Shown here: piece after piece, positions 1-6,920 of the stretch | How the letters are laid out: each line of letters starts with the position of its first letter | Position numbering within the stretch: the stretch's first letter is position 1 | Source: JAAFIP01 sp043718065 | GTDB taxonomy: Bacteria > Pseudomonadota > Gammaproteobacteria > Burkholderiales > Burkholderiaceae_C | DNA: 17,387 nt | Direction of reading: 5' to 3' | Assembly (NCBI GenBank): GCA_043718065.1 | Contig: JAYSWJ010000320.1 | Coordinates: forward strand, 1-17,387 | Notes under the pieces: model-generated | What the model was told of the DNA's origin: nothing | Databases searched by the model: none | What the model saw: the letters and a program-made list of their open reading frames with translations, nothing else | Program-made: the position numbers and the translations under genes

Positions 1-75
1 GTTACGCCCTGCCGCAACGCAAGCGGCAGTCATGCGGTCGCGCACGCTGTACAAATTATGCTCAATCATGGTCAT
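1..75 (-). CDS. yggS: YggS-family PLP-binding protein, N-terminus only
   Basis: Read on the minus strand, these 75 bases encode 25 residues, MTMIEHNLYSVRDRMTAACV followed by AAGRN, and run off the left edge. They align with the E. coli YggS N-terminus (HNLAQVRDKISAAATRCGR as recalled). YggS/PROSC proteins are single-domain fold-III PLP-binding proteins that buffer pyridoxal phosphate and amino-acid pools in the cytoplasm. The active-site lysine lies outside the window. Two in-frame ATGs, at 75 and 69, could start the protein, and neither has a clear ribosome binding site. yggS beside pilT is a recurrent arrangement in Proteobacteria, here divergent, which supports the call despite the short fragment. 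Confidence 0.78.
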   Translation of the reverse strand, partial: MTMIEHNLYSVRDRMTAACVAAGRN

Positions 76-125
76 AATTCGACTGTAAACTGAAACTTCT
101 TATTACCATTGCGAGGATTTGTACG
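76..125. promoter_or_regulatory. Divergent yggS/pilT intergenic region
   Basis: Only 50 bp separate the two divergent starts, so both promoters must overlap or reach into the neighbouring genes. Toward pilT, TTCGAC at 78-83 and TATTAC at 101-106 are 17 bp apart, a weak sigma70 candidate. GAGGA at 113-117 is the likely pilT ribosome binding site, 8 nt before its ATG. The promoter call is weak; the ribosome binding site is clear. Confidence 0.3.
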
Positions 126-1169
126 ATGGACATTACCCAGTTGCTGGCCTTCAGCGTCAAGAACAAAGCCTCCGATCTGCATTTGTCATCCGGATTGCCG
201 CCGATGATTCGTGTGCATGGCGATGTGCGCCGCATCAATCTGCCGGCCATGGAGCACAAGGACGTGCATGCCATGGTGTACGACATCATGAACGACGGGC
301 AGCGCAAGCAGTACGAAGAATTTTTAGAGGTGGACTTCTCGTTTGAGATTGACGGGCTGGCCCGCTTTCGCGTCAACGCGTTTAACCAAAACCGGGGTGC
401 GGCGGCAGTGTTTCGTACCATTCCATCGAAGATTTTGACGTTAGAGCAATTAAACGCTCCCAAGATTTTTGCCGACCTGGCCATGAAGCCGCGTGGCTTG
501 GTATTGGTCACCGGCCCCACAGGCTCGGGCAAGTCCACCACGCTGGCCGCGATGGTGAACCATTTAAACGAAACCGAGTACGGGCACATTTTGACGGTAG
601 AAGACCCAATTGAATTTGTCCACGAATCTAAAAAGTGCCTGATCAACCAGCGCGAGGTGGGCCCCATGACGCTGAGCTTTGCTGCAGCGCTAAAGTCTGC
701 CCTGCGAGAAGACCCCGACGCTATTTTGGTAGGCGAGATGCGCGACCTGGAAACTATTCGCCTGGCCATGACAGCGGCTGAGACGGGCCACTTGGTGTTT
801 GGCACCTTGCACACCTCAAGCGCGGCCAAAACGATCGACCGCATTATTGACGTATTCCCGGCGGAAGAAAAAGAGATGGTGCGGTCGATGTTGTCCGAAT
901 CATTGCAAGCGGTGATCTCGCAAACCCTGTGCAAAAACAAGGACGGCAGTGGCCGCGTAGCAGCGCACGAGATTATGCTGGGCACCAGCGCTATTCGTAA
1001 CTTGATCCGCGAGGCCAAGGTAGCGCAGATGTATTCGGCTATTCAAACCGGCAACAGCGTGGGCATGCAGACGCTAGACCAAAACTTAACCGATCTAATT
1101 AAACGCAACATGATCTCGCCTGCAGAGGCGCGTAGTAAGGCGAAGATCCCAGAGAATTTCGTGGGCTAA
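126..1169 (+). CDS. pilT: PilT, type IV pilus retraction ATPase
   Basis: This is the cytoplasmic hexameric ATPase that depolymerises type IV pili and drives twitching motility and DNA uptake. The 347 aa equal the length of Neisseria PilT. The N-terminal PAS-like domain (about 1-100) contains KNKASDLHLSSG. The RecA-like domain carries Walker A GPTGSGKST (130-138), the Asp box TVEDPIEFVH (157-166), Walker B AILVGEMRD (199-207) and the His box TGHLVFGTLHT (220-230). The PilT-specific AIRNLIRE motif is at 289-296. The ATG at 126 is preceded by GAGGA with 8-nt spacing. pilU follows 156 bp downstream on the same strand, the usual pair. MRDLET replaces the commoner MRDPET after Walker B, a conservative local change. 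Confidence 0.97.
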   Translation: MDITQLLAFSVKNKASDLHLSSGLPPMIRVHGDVRRINLPAMEHKDVHAMVYDIMNDGQRKQYEEFLEVDFSFEIDGLARFRVNAFNQNRGAAAVFRTIPSKILTLEQLNAPKIFADLAMKPRGLVLVTGPTGSGKSTTLAAMVNHLNETEYGHILTVEDPIEFVHESKKCLINQREVGPMTLSFAAALKSALREDPDAILVGEMRDLETIRLAMTAAETGHLVFGTLHTSSAAKTIDRIIDVFPAEEKEMVRSMLSESLQAVISQTLCKNKDGSGRVAAHEIMLGTSAIRNLIREAKVAQMYSAIQTGNSVGMQTLDQNLTDLIKRNMISPAEARSKAKIPENFVG

Positions 1170-1172
1170 ATG

Positions 1173-1219
1173 CGGACAAAAGTTTCGCTCCGCTTCACTG
1201 CGCACGATACTTTTGCCCG
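1173..1219 (+). repeat. Intergenic hairpin between pilT and pilU
   Basis: An 11-nt inverted repeat (1173-1183 against 1209-1219, one A/C mismatch, core CAAAAGT/ACTTTTG) encloses further short pairings, TCG/CGA and CGC/GCG. It starts 3 nt after the pilT stop codon. No T-tract follows, so it is not a classical intrinsic terminator. It may be an mRNA processing or stabilising hairpin that sets pilT and pilU to different levels. The structure is visible; the role is inferred. Confidence 0.45.
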
Positions 1220-1325
1220 GGATTGATCAGCGAAAAAAACTTGGGGTGACCCGGCGCTTTTTTCAGTTTATTAATACAACGTACCAAACCGCACTAGCGG
1301 TTTGACATCAGAAAGGAGCTGCTTC

Positions 1326-2462
1326 ATGGAGCGCGACCAAGCTAGTAAATTCATCAACGATCTTTTAAAGTTGATGGTCAGCCGCAACGGCAGTGATTTA
1401 TTTATCACCGGCGACTTTCCGCCTGCCATCAAAGTTGACGGCAAAGTGACCAAGGTGTCGCCCCAGCCCTTGTCGGCAAACCATACGCTGGCGCTGGCCC
1501 GTTCGATCATGAACGATAAACAAGCGGCCGAATTTGAGCGCACCAAAGAGTGCAACTTTGCCGTGGCACCGCCCGGTATTGGGCGCTTTCGGGTCAACGC
1601 ATTTATCCAGCAAGGCAAAGTGGGTATGGTCATGCGTACCATTCCGCTGACCTTGCCTACTATCGACGGACTGGGCTTGCCCCAAGTGCTCAAAGACGTC
1701 ACCATGACCAAACGTGGTTTGGTTATTTTGGTGGGTGCAACGGGTTCTGGCAAATCAACATCTCTGGCCGCGATGGTCGATCACCGCAACGAAAACTCCT
1801 TTGGCCACATCATCACCATCGAAGACCCGGTAGAGTTTGTGCACCCACATAAAAATTGCGTGGTGACCCAGCGCGAAGTAGGCTTGGACACCGACAGCTG
1901 GGGAGCCGCGCTGAAGAATACGCTGCGCCAAGCACCCGACGTCATTTTGATGGGCGAGATCCGCGACCGCGAAACCATGGAGCACGCAGTAGCCTTTGCT
2001 GAAACTGGTCACCTGTGTATGGCCACACTGCACGCCAACAGCGCTAACCAGGCGCTAGACCGCGTGATTAACTTTTTTCCCGAAGAGCGCCGCGCGCAAC
2101 TACTCATGGACTTATCGCTCAATCTGCGCGCCATGATCTCGCAGCGCCTAGTGCCAAAGCAAGACGGTAAAGGCCGCTTTGCGGCGGTAGAAGTGCTGCT
2201 GAACACGCCGCTAATTTCAGATTTGATCTTCAAAGGCGATGTCTCTGAGATCAAAGAAATCATGAAGAAAAGCCGCAACCTGGGCATGCAAACCTTTGAC
2301 CAAGCTTTGTTTGACGGTTTTGAAAATAACTCCATCACCTTCGAAGACGCACTGCGCAACGCCGACTCAGTCAACGACCTGCGCCTGCAAATCAAGCTGA
2401 ACTCACAGCGCGCCAAAACAGTAGACTTGGCTGCAGGTACAGAGCATTTACAAATTATGTAG
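1326..2462 (+). CDS. pilU: PilU, PilT-dependent retraction ATPase
   Basis: PilU is a PilT paralogue that assists pilus retraction under load and depends on PilT. From the ATG at 1326 it has 378 aa, near the roughly 382 aa of Pseudomonas PilU. This start is chosen because AAGGAG (1313-1318) lies 7 nt upstream; an in-frame ATG at 1302 would place that ribosome binding site inside the gene. In the RecA domain I see Walker A GATGSGKST (137-145), the Asp box TIEDPVEFVH (164-173), Walker B DVILMGEIRD (205-214) and the His box TGHLCMATLHA (227-237). The C-terminal tail of roughly 40 residues beyond the ATPase core is longer than in PilT and typical of PilU. The gene ends 5 bp before the convergent LysR gene. 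Confidence 0.95.
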   Translation: MERDQASKFINDLLKLMVSRNGSDLFITGDFPPAIKVDGKVTKVSPQPLSANHTLALARSIMNDKQAAEFERTKECNFAVAPPGIGRFRVNAFIQQGKVGMVMRTIPLTLPTIDGLGLPQVLKDVTMTKRGLVILVGATGSGKSTSLAAMVDHRNENSFGHIITIEDPVEFVHPHKNCVVTQREVGLDTDSWGAALKNTLRQAPDVILMGEIRDRETMEHAVAFAETGHLCMATLHANSANQALDRVINFFPEERRAQLLMDLSLNLRAMISQRLVPKQDGKGRFAAVEVLLNTPLISDLIFKGDVSEIKEIMKKSRNLGMQTFDQALFDGFENNSITFEDALRNADSVNDLRLQIKLNSQRAKTVDLAAGTEHLQIM

Positions 2463-2467
2463 GGTGG

Positions 2468-3391
2468 CTAGGTGCGCTGATGGTGCGGTTTTTGCACAAA
2501 GGCCGCAAAGCAGGTTTGCAAAAAATCCATCGTGGCGCGAATTTTGGCTGCACGGTAGCGCTCCGCAAGGATTGCGGCATACATAGGATGTTCGCCTAGC
2601 ACCACATAACGTTGTAGCACGGGCTTGAGCCGTCCCTGCGCTACCAAACAGTTTCCTACAACGTCATTGATACGCGCAATGCCCAAACCCTCCAGAGCCA
2701 GTGACACGACTGCTGTGCTGCTGTTCACGCGCAATTGCCCAGGCAAGATGTGCGTGATCATTTGACCTTCCACCTTAAATCGCCATTGGTTATGTGTCGT
2801 CGTAGCAGAATTGCCTATCAAGGTGTGTTGTTTCAAATCGTCCGGCAGCTTGGGTGTGCCATGTTTTTTAAGGTAGCTAGGTGCCGCATACAATGCGCGA
2901 CCATTCTGGCCTAGTGCTCGGACTATCACTGTTTCTACAGGGGCAATACCTGAACGCACAGCAATGTCGATACCCTCGCGCGCCATACTTACCATCCTGT
3001 CTTCAATATGCAAATCGACTGATAATTTCGGGTACAGCCCCTGCAACTTCGCCAGATGCGGGATCAGCACATAATCAGCCAGCAGTTGACTGATGCTGAT
3101 GTGCACAGTGCCACTGACTATTGCGTTGTGCCCATCTAGGTTGTCCTGCATTTGTTCGCGCTCTTGCAAGATTCGCTGTGCATGCTCCAAGAAAATTTCA
3201 CCATCATGGGTGATGGACAAACCATGCGTTGTGCGATGCACCAGGTTCAGGCTGCATTCTTTTTCTATTCGCGCCAAGGCCCGCGATACCAGACTGGGTG
3301 CTATGCTGCGCGCGCGTGCAACCCCTGAAAGCGACGGTGTTGCGGCAATTTCGGCAAAAAGGGCGAAGTCATCCAAGCTAAGGTTTTTCAT
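2468..3391 (-). CDS. LysR-family transcriptional regulator
   Basis: The 307 aa have LysR architecture: an N-terminal winged helix-turn-helix (about 5-64, recognition helix around APSLVSRALARIEKE, 31-45), a linker helix to about 90, then a periplasmic-binding-type effector domain (about 93-298). Family members act as DNA-binding tetramers that sense a small ligand, often regulating a divergent gene and themselves. The divergent neighbour is a tautomerase, and an inverted repeat lies between the two, so that gene is the likely target. The start at 3391 has no clear Shine-Dalgarno sequence. The 3' end faces pilU with 5 bp between stop codons, leaving no room for a separate terminator. The effector cannot be predicted from the sequence. 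Confidence 0.9.
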   Translation of the reverse strand: MKNLSLDDFALFAEIAATPSLSGVARARSIAPSLVSRALARIEKECSLNLVHRTTHGLSITHDGEIFLEHAQRILQEREQMQDNLDGHNAIVSGTVHISISQLLADYVLIPHLAKLQGLYPKLSVDLHIEDRMVSMAREGIDIAVRSGIAPVETVIVRALGQNGRALYAAPSYLKKHGTPKLPDDLKQHTLIGNSATTTHNQWRFKVEGQMITHILPGQLRVNSSTAVVSLALEGLGIARINDVVGNCLVAQGRLKPVLQRYVVLGEHPMYAAILAERYRAAKIRATMDFLQTCFAAFVQKPHHQRT

Positions 3392-3412
3392 GGCTATGCA
3401 TTTTTAACACAA

Positions 3413-3455
3413 GCGCTGTGCTGTGCGGACAGTTTCCAAGATGCGTTCACAGCGC
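3413..3455. promoter_or_regulatory. Candidate operator in the LysR/tautomerase divergent region
   Basis: GCGCTGTG (3413-3420) and CACAGCGC (3448-3455) form a perfect 8-bp inverted repeat with a 27-bp spacer. It sits between divergent starts at 3391 and 3503. The geometry suits a protein binding two sites or looping DNA, but it is not the compact T-N11-A LysR box. Its role as the regulator's site is inferred from position. Confidence 0.4.
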
Positions 3456-3502
3456 GATAGTTCGCCTGTTGTTTCAAACCTTGCAGCTACTGGAGAAATT
3501 GT

Positions 3503-3886
3503 ATGCCCCTCGTTCGTATCGACTTACCCGCCAGTACCAGTCCCCACGACGTGGCCGCAGTGTCCACTGCAGTACATCAGGCTATGGTGGACACCTTCAA
3601 TGTGCCAATGGCAGACCGTTTTCAAACCATCACCCGGCGCGCGCCAGACGAGCTGGTCTGCACGCCAGAGTTTTTGGGTGTGCAGCACTCTGCACACATG
3701 GTTCTGGTACAAATTACTTGTTCGCCTGGACGCACTCTAGACGCTAAAAAAGCACTCTACGCTCTGATGGTGCAACGTATCGCCGGTACTTCGGGGTTCG
3801 CTGCCAATGACGTAATTATCAATTTGGTTGAAACCGTTCGAGAAAATTGGTCTTTTGGCAGCGGTATCGCACACTATGCGATTTGA
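3503..3886 (+). CDS. Tautomerase family protein (4-OT superfamily)
   Basis: This 127-aa cytoplasmic protein starts MPLVRIDLP, so removal of Met exposes the N-terminal proline that is the catalytic base in the 4-oxalocrotonate tautomerase/MIF superfamily. Length and the motifs TFNVP (31-35), DRFQTI (38-43), SPGRT (74-78), INLVE (106-110) and ENWSFG (114-119) fit the longer Tautomerase_2-type subgroup rather than the roughly 62-aa 4-OT. GGAG at 3492-3495 is 7 nt from the ATG. The substrate is unknown; superfamily members interconvert keto/enol forms, dehalogenate or decarboxylate small acids. A divergent LysR gene suggests substrate-induced expression. Confidence 0.88.
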   Translation: MPLVRIDLPASTSPHDVAAVSTAVHQAMVDTFNVPMADRFQTITRRAPDELVCTPEFLGVQHSAHMVLVQITCSPGRTLDAKKALYALMVQRIAGTSGFAANDVIINLVETVRENWSFGSGIAHYAI

Positions 3887-3924
3887 TAAGGCAGGCTGAT
3901 TTTTCTAGTCAGTTCAGTATTGCG

Positions 3925-3954
3925 TTACTTTAGGTCGATCCGATGCTAAAGTAA
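3925..3954. promoter_or_regulatory. Perfect 9-bp inverted repeat upstream of the dehydrogenase
   Basis: TTACTTTAG (3925-3933) and CTAAAGTAA (3946-3954) are exact inverted copies around a 12-bp centre, ending 41 bp before the ATG at 3996. It could be a dimeric-repressor operator or a 5' leader hairpin. No T-tract follows it, so it is not an evident terminator for the tautomerase gene. Confidence 0.42.
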
Positions 3955-3995
3955 TGGCACTATTTACATTTTCAGATTAACACTGACTCATCTAT

Positions 3996-4901
3996 ATGCC
4001 CTCTACCAACCCTAAAACCTACGAACCCACTCCCCGTTGCAAAGTTGCCTTCTTAGGCCTAGGTGTCATGGGTTCCCCCATGGCGGGGCATTTGCATCTA
4101 GCGGGTCATCAAGTATCGGTCTACAACCGAACTGCTGCTAAATCTGCAGCATTTAACGCTGAATATGCAGGCTCTACCCATGGGCTGACGCCTAAAGACG
4201 CTGTAGAAGATGCCGACTTGGTGTTTTGCTGTGTGGGTAACGACAAAGACTTGCGCAGTGTGGTGCTGGGTGACGCTGGTGCGTTAATGGGTATGAAAAA
4301 AGGCGCTATTTTGGTAGACCACACTACGGCGTCTGCCGATGTAGCGCGCGAGCTGTACGCTGCGGCCCAAACTGCTGGGTTGCATTTTGTCGATGCGCCC
4401 GTATCAGGCGGGCAAGCAGGCGCGCAAAACGGGTTGTTGACTGTGATGTGCGGTGGCGACCAAGCAGCGTTTGATGCAGCGCAGCCCGTGGCCATGGCTT
4501 TCTCGCGTGCCTTCACGCGCATGGGCGAGGCGGGTGCAGGGCAGCTGACCAAGATGGTTAACCAAATCTGCATCGCAGGCTTGGTGCAAGGTTTGTCTGA
4601 GGCGGTGGCGTTTGGCCAAAAAGCGGGTTTGGATGTGAACTTGGTACTAGACGTGATTGGCAAAGGCGCAGCGCAAAGCTGGCAACTAGACAACCGCGGC
4701 AAAACCATGGTGGCCGACAAGTTTGACTTTGGTTTTGCGGTGGACTGGATGCGCAAAGATTTGGGGCTGGTGCTGGACGAAGCTAAACGCAACGGCGCAC
4801 GTTTGCCAGTCACCGCATTGGTCGATCAGTTCTACGCCGATGTGCAACAAATGGGCGGTAAACGCTGGGATACGTCTAGCTTGGTGAAGCGTTTGCGTTG
4901 A
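3996..4901 (+). CDS. NAD(P)-dependent beta-hydroxyacid dehydrogenase (HIBADH family)
   Basis: The 301 aa belong to the 3-hydroxyisobutyrate dehydrogenase / tartronate semialdehyde reductase / glyoxylate reductase family. The Rossmann motif FLGLGVMGSPM is at 19-29, after about 15 extra N-terminal residues. NRT at 44-46 follows the second beta strand, where Arg-Thr often indicates NADP(H) preference. The substrate loop DAPVSGGQAGAQNG is at 133-146, and the catalytic lysine is K186 in GQLTKMVNQ, with N189. The C-terminal all-helical domain ends with KRWDTSSLVKRL. The gene appears monocistronic, with no obvious ribosome binding site and a dispersed repeat just downstream. The exact substrate (hydroxyisobutyrate, tartronate semialdehyde or glyoxylate) cannot be fixed. 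Confidence 0.88.
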   Translation: MPSTNPKTYEPTPRCKVAFLGLGVMGSPMAGHLHLAGHQVSVYNRTAAKSAAFNAEYAGSTHGLTPKDAVEDADLVFCCVGNDKDLRSVVLGDAGALMGMKKGAILVDHTTASADVARELYAAAQTAGLHFVDAPVSGGQAGAQNGLLTVMCGGDQAAFDAAQPVAMAFSRAFTRMGEAGAGQLTKMVNQICIAGLVQGLSEAVAFGQKAGLDVNLVLDVIGKGAAQSWQLDNRGKTMVADKFDFGFAVDWMRKDLGLVLDEAKRNGARLPVTALVDQFYADVQQMGGKRWDTSSLVKRLR

Positions 4902-4914
4902 ACGTGTGATTTTT

Positions 4915-4986
4915 AATGCTATGGATTAAATAGCTATTTGAGCAGGATTTACTTGGGTTACAGGCTTTTTTAGCTGTTAAAAATAC
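4915..4986 (+). repeat. Dispersed intergenic repeat, copy A
   Basis: This copy starts 13 bp after the dehydrogenase stop codon. The 35-bp core at 4931-4965 matches copy B (9196-9230) at 30/35 and copy C (16027-16061) at 30/35 positions. The shared element reads TTGAGCAGG, one base, TTTA, one base, TTGGG, preceded by TAGCT. AAATAGCTATTT (4928-4939) is a perfect palindrome within it. The outer limits are approximate. Its position suggests it may also shape the 3' end of the dehydrogenase mRNA. Confidence 0.7.
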
Positions 4987-5066
4987 CTTTTGAAGTGGTT
5001 TTTAGGGTGCTTTGGTGTTTTGCGTTCCTTACGTTATTTGGTTCGTTGTTCTGGTGCGCGCCCAGC

Positions 5067-5244
5067 TGTGGCATAGGCCTATGACCACCAGCCGCCACGG
5101 GCACAACGGCCAAGCCTCTGCAGTACTCACTCCGGGGGAAATAACGGGCTTCGCGCTTTGCGCTCAGACAGCCTAAATTTCTTGTCGCCTGCGCTCCGTG
5201 CTTCGAGCCCGTGTCTCAACAGGTGGCCATAGGCCTACGCCACA
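5067..5244. repeat. 178-bp segment bounded by 23-bp inverted arms
   Basis: Bases 5067-5089 and 5222-5244 are inverted copies with 21 of 23 positions matching, both centred on the palindromic TAGGCCTA. A further inverted pair, ACGGGC (5097-5102) and GCCCGT (5207-5212), continues the stem after 7- and 9-nt internal loops. ACGGGCT at 5144-5150 is an alternative partner. Both arm mismatches are A/C on the plus strand but would be U-G wobbles in a minus-strand RNA. It may be a MITE-like or cruciform element, or a folded RNA. No target-site duplication is evident. Confidence 0.55.
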
Positions 5245-5427
5245 ACCGGTCGCTTGCAGTGGGGGTGGGGTTTCGCTCGGCCTTAATCACAGTGAATAGG
5301 TTTGCTCGCTGTTCGTAGCTGTTCTGCCATCGACCACATCAATGGAGCGCAGCAACGTTCGGTATGCCTATGACAAACAATAAAGGGCCGCTAGGTACGT
5401 TGGGCATGGGCATGCCGTGTGGTGCTG

Positions 5428-5507
5428 CGTGACCGCGAGGCAATAGGACAGTAAAAGGCCAGCGAACGAAACAGCGCTACGTAACCGCGAGATGCAGGGA
5501 CAGTAAA
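5428..5507 (+). repeat. Two-copy 28-nt direct repeat, 52-bp period
   Basis: Bases 5428-5455 and 5480-5507 match at about 22 of 28 positions. Both contain ACCGCGAG and end in GGACAGTAAA. The 24 bp between them are not repeated. Two imperfect copies do not make a CRISPR array; this looks like an old local duplication or a pair of binding sites or RNA motifs downstream of the YigI-like gene. Confidence 0.5.
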
Positions 5508-5563
5508 GAAATTTTGCTCCGAACTCAACACGCATGCAAGCCAAGCCAAACACCAACGAACCA

Positions 5564-6049
5564 TCAGGACACAATATAAGCCGCAGACCCAGTAGACAAC
5601 AACGTGCCATCTGCACCCAAAAACTCCATACGCGATCTGGCTAGGCGCGAACCTAGGTGCAGCACCTGCGCGCGCATAGTAAAGTGGTCGCCAATGGCGG
5701 GGCGCAGGTAGTCTATGCGCAGGTCGATGGTGCCTAGTTTGTTAAAGCGCTCTAGGCGTTTGGCAATCGGCTCTTCAATGTGGCGCGCGCCCATAGTAGC
5801 CATCACGGCGTGGCCGCCGATAGTGTCTAGGCACGCGCTGATGACGCCGCCGTGCAGACGGTTGTAAGCAAAGTGGCCTACCAACTCTGGCTTCATGGCG
5901 ATGCTGGCAGTCACCTCGGTGGCGCTGGCGCTGAGCACTTGGATGCCTAGTGTGTGGTTAAAGACAATTTTGTTTTCAAAAATATCGTTAATCGCCGCGA
6001 TGAAATCGGGTTCAAGTTGTACAAGGCCGAGGTCAGTCTTTTTAGTCAT
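5564..6049 (-). CDS. YigI-like hotdog acyl-CoA thioesterase
   Basis: This 161-aa single-hotdog protein is likely to hydrolyse acyl-CoA in the cytoplasm. The PaaI-type signature HGGVISACLDTIGG (66-79) holds the HGG turn (66-68) and the acidic residue D75 on the central helix. RLERFNKLGTIDLRIDYLRP (98-117) closely resembles the corresponding E. coli YigI stretch (RMGTIDLRVDYLRPGRGERF as recalled), including spacing. YigI-type enzymes act on medium- and long-chain acyl-CoAs. It is the last gene of the minus-strand acyl-CoA cluster, 75 bp after the crotonase, so it may share that transcript. No strong ribosome binding site precedes the ATG at 6049. Thioesterase activity is well supported; chain length is inference. 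Confidence 0.82.
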   Translation of the reverse strand: MTKKTDLGLVQLEPDFIAAINDIFENKIVFNHTLGIQVLSASATEVTASIAMKPELVGHFAYNRLHGGVISACLDTIGGHAVMATMGARHIEEPIAKRLERFNKLGTIDLRIDYLRPAIGDHFTMRAQVLHLGSRLARSRMEFLGADGTLLSTGSAAYIVS

Positions 6050-6124
6050 GACCCGATTGTGCAGCCCAGACTGATGTGTAGCTGAGCTTTGCGAGTCAAA
6101 ACTACAGCGTACAGCCTTAAGGTT

Positions 6125-6889
6125 TTATACCTTTGAAAAATCAGGCTTGCGCTTTTCCATAAACGCGCCAAACGCCTCGCGCGCAGCGGGCTCGCGCAGC
6201 ATACGACCAAAGCTGGCACCCTCTTCGGCCATCACTTGCGCTACCAAGGGAGCTTGGTTTTTCTTCACTAAACGTTTGGTTTCTATCAGGCTACTTAGCG
6301 GCTTGGCGGCCAGGCGGCGTGCGACTGATTGGGCGTAGGTGTTGGTCTCTAGCGGCGGCACGACACGGTTGACTAAGCCCACCTCTAATGCTGCTTCGGC
6401 CATAAAAGGCTCGCCCAGCAGCAGTGCCTCAGCTGCGCGGTGGTAGCCCATCAATTGCGGCACCAGCAAGCTAGACGCCGCCTCGGGGCAAAGGCCTAGG
6501 TTAACAAACGGCATAGAGAACGCAGCGTTGTCACCTGCATACACCAGGTCGCAGTGCAGCAGCAGGGTGGTGCCTACGCCTACCGCGGGGCCGTTCACAG
6601 CGGCGATAAGAGGCTTCGTAAAACTGGCAATAGCACGCAAAAACTGGAACACCGGGCTGTCTTGACCTGCGGGTGGTTTGTTTAAAAAGTCGGCAATATC
6701 GTTGCCTGCGCTAAAGATGGTTTCGTGCCCCTGAATCACCACTACGCGTGTAGCAGCATCGTCGTTGGCAGCAGCCAAAGCATCGGCCATCGATTGGTAC
6801 ATCGCCGAGGTGATGGAGTTTTTTTTGTCCAAGCGGTTTAAGGAGATGGTGCAGACGCCTGCGTCGTGGTGGATAAGGATGTCGCTCAT
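6125..6889 (-). CDS. Crotonase-family enoyl-CoA isomerase/hydratase
   Basis: From the ATG at 6889 this is a 254-aa crotonase. An in-frame ATG further upstream would add 19 unconserved residues reaching into the preceding gene. Oxyanion-hole segments are FSAGNDIADF (59-68) and NGPAVGVGTT (99-108). The hydratase glutamate equivalent to rat E144 appears to be F128, in MPFVNLGL. A glutamate instead occurs in LCPEAASS (E136), the position used by ECI2-type delta3,delta2-enoyl-CoA isomerases, and E154 matches the second hydratase glutamate. I therefore favour an isomerase that feeds unsaturated acyl-CoAs into beta-oxidation, although databases would probably say enoyl-CoA hydratase. The gene lies 31 bp after the DsbA-fold gene. 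Confidence 0.87.
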   Translation of the reverse strand: MSDILIHHDAGVCTISLNRLDKKNSITSAMYQSMADALAAANDDAATRVVVIQGHETIFSAGNDIADFLNKPPAGQDSPVFQFLRAIASFTKPLIAAVNGPAVGVGTTLLLHCDLVYAGDNAAFSMPFVNLGLCPEAASSLLVPQLMGYHRAAEALLLGEPFMAEAALEVGLVNRVVPPLETNTYAQSVARRLAAKPLSSLIETKRLVKKNQAPLVAQVMAEEGASFGRMLREPAAREAFGAFMEKRKPDFSKV

Positions 6890-6920
6890 GGTGTGCTCAA
6901 AATAGTGAAAGAAAAAATAC

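Larger units (their letters stand above)
4902..5563. other. Gene-free, repeat-rich interval
   Basis: These 662 bp separate the convergent dehydrogenase and YigI-like genes. I see no credible coding sequence: the only open frame of note, on the minus strand at 5368-5616, overlaps the YigI-like gene and matches nothing I know. The interval holds a dispersed repeat copy, a 178-bp segment with inverted ends and a two-copy 28-nt direct repeat, listed separately. The remainder shows no recognisable tRNA or other known RNA. Confidence 0.6.

Noticed and set aside
62..1018. Long minus-strand open frame opposite pilT (318 codons)
   Set aside because: It lies entirely opposite a fully conserved pilT and has no recognisable motif; it is a by-product of pilT codon bias. 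Similar antisense frames at 4121-4813, 11378-11959 and 15214-15747 were dropped for the same reason.
1230..1264. A/T stem with T-run between pilT and pilU as an intrinsic terminator
   Set aside because: The possible stem pairs GAAAAAA with TTTTTTC and is almost entirely A/T, too weak for a terminator.
1302..1325. Upstream start for pilU adding 8 residues
   Set aside because: The extension contains the AAGGAG ribosome binding site that serves the ATG at 1326, and PilU N-termini usually begin near the later Met.
5067..5244. Integron attC site or a known stable RNA (SRP, RNase P, tmRNA)
   Set aside because: The core-site consensus sequences of attC are absent, there is no integrase, and I could not match conserved segments of those RNAs.
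5428..5507. Possible CRISPR array
   Set aside because: Only two imperfect 28-nt units, one spacer, no cas gene and no third unit.
5368..5616. 82-codon minus-strand open frame in the repeat-rich interval
   Set aside because: It overlaps the 3' end of the YigI-like gene in another frame, crosses the 28-nt direct repeat and has no recognisable domain or convincing start signal.
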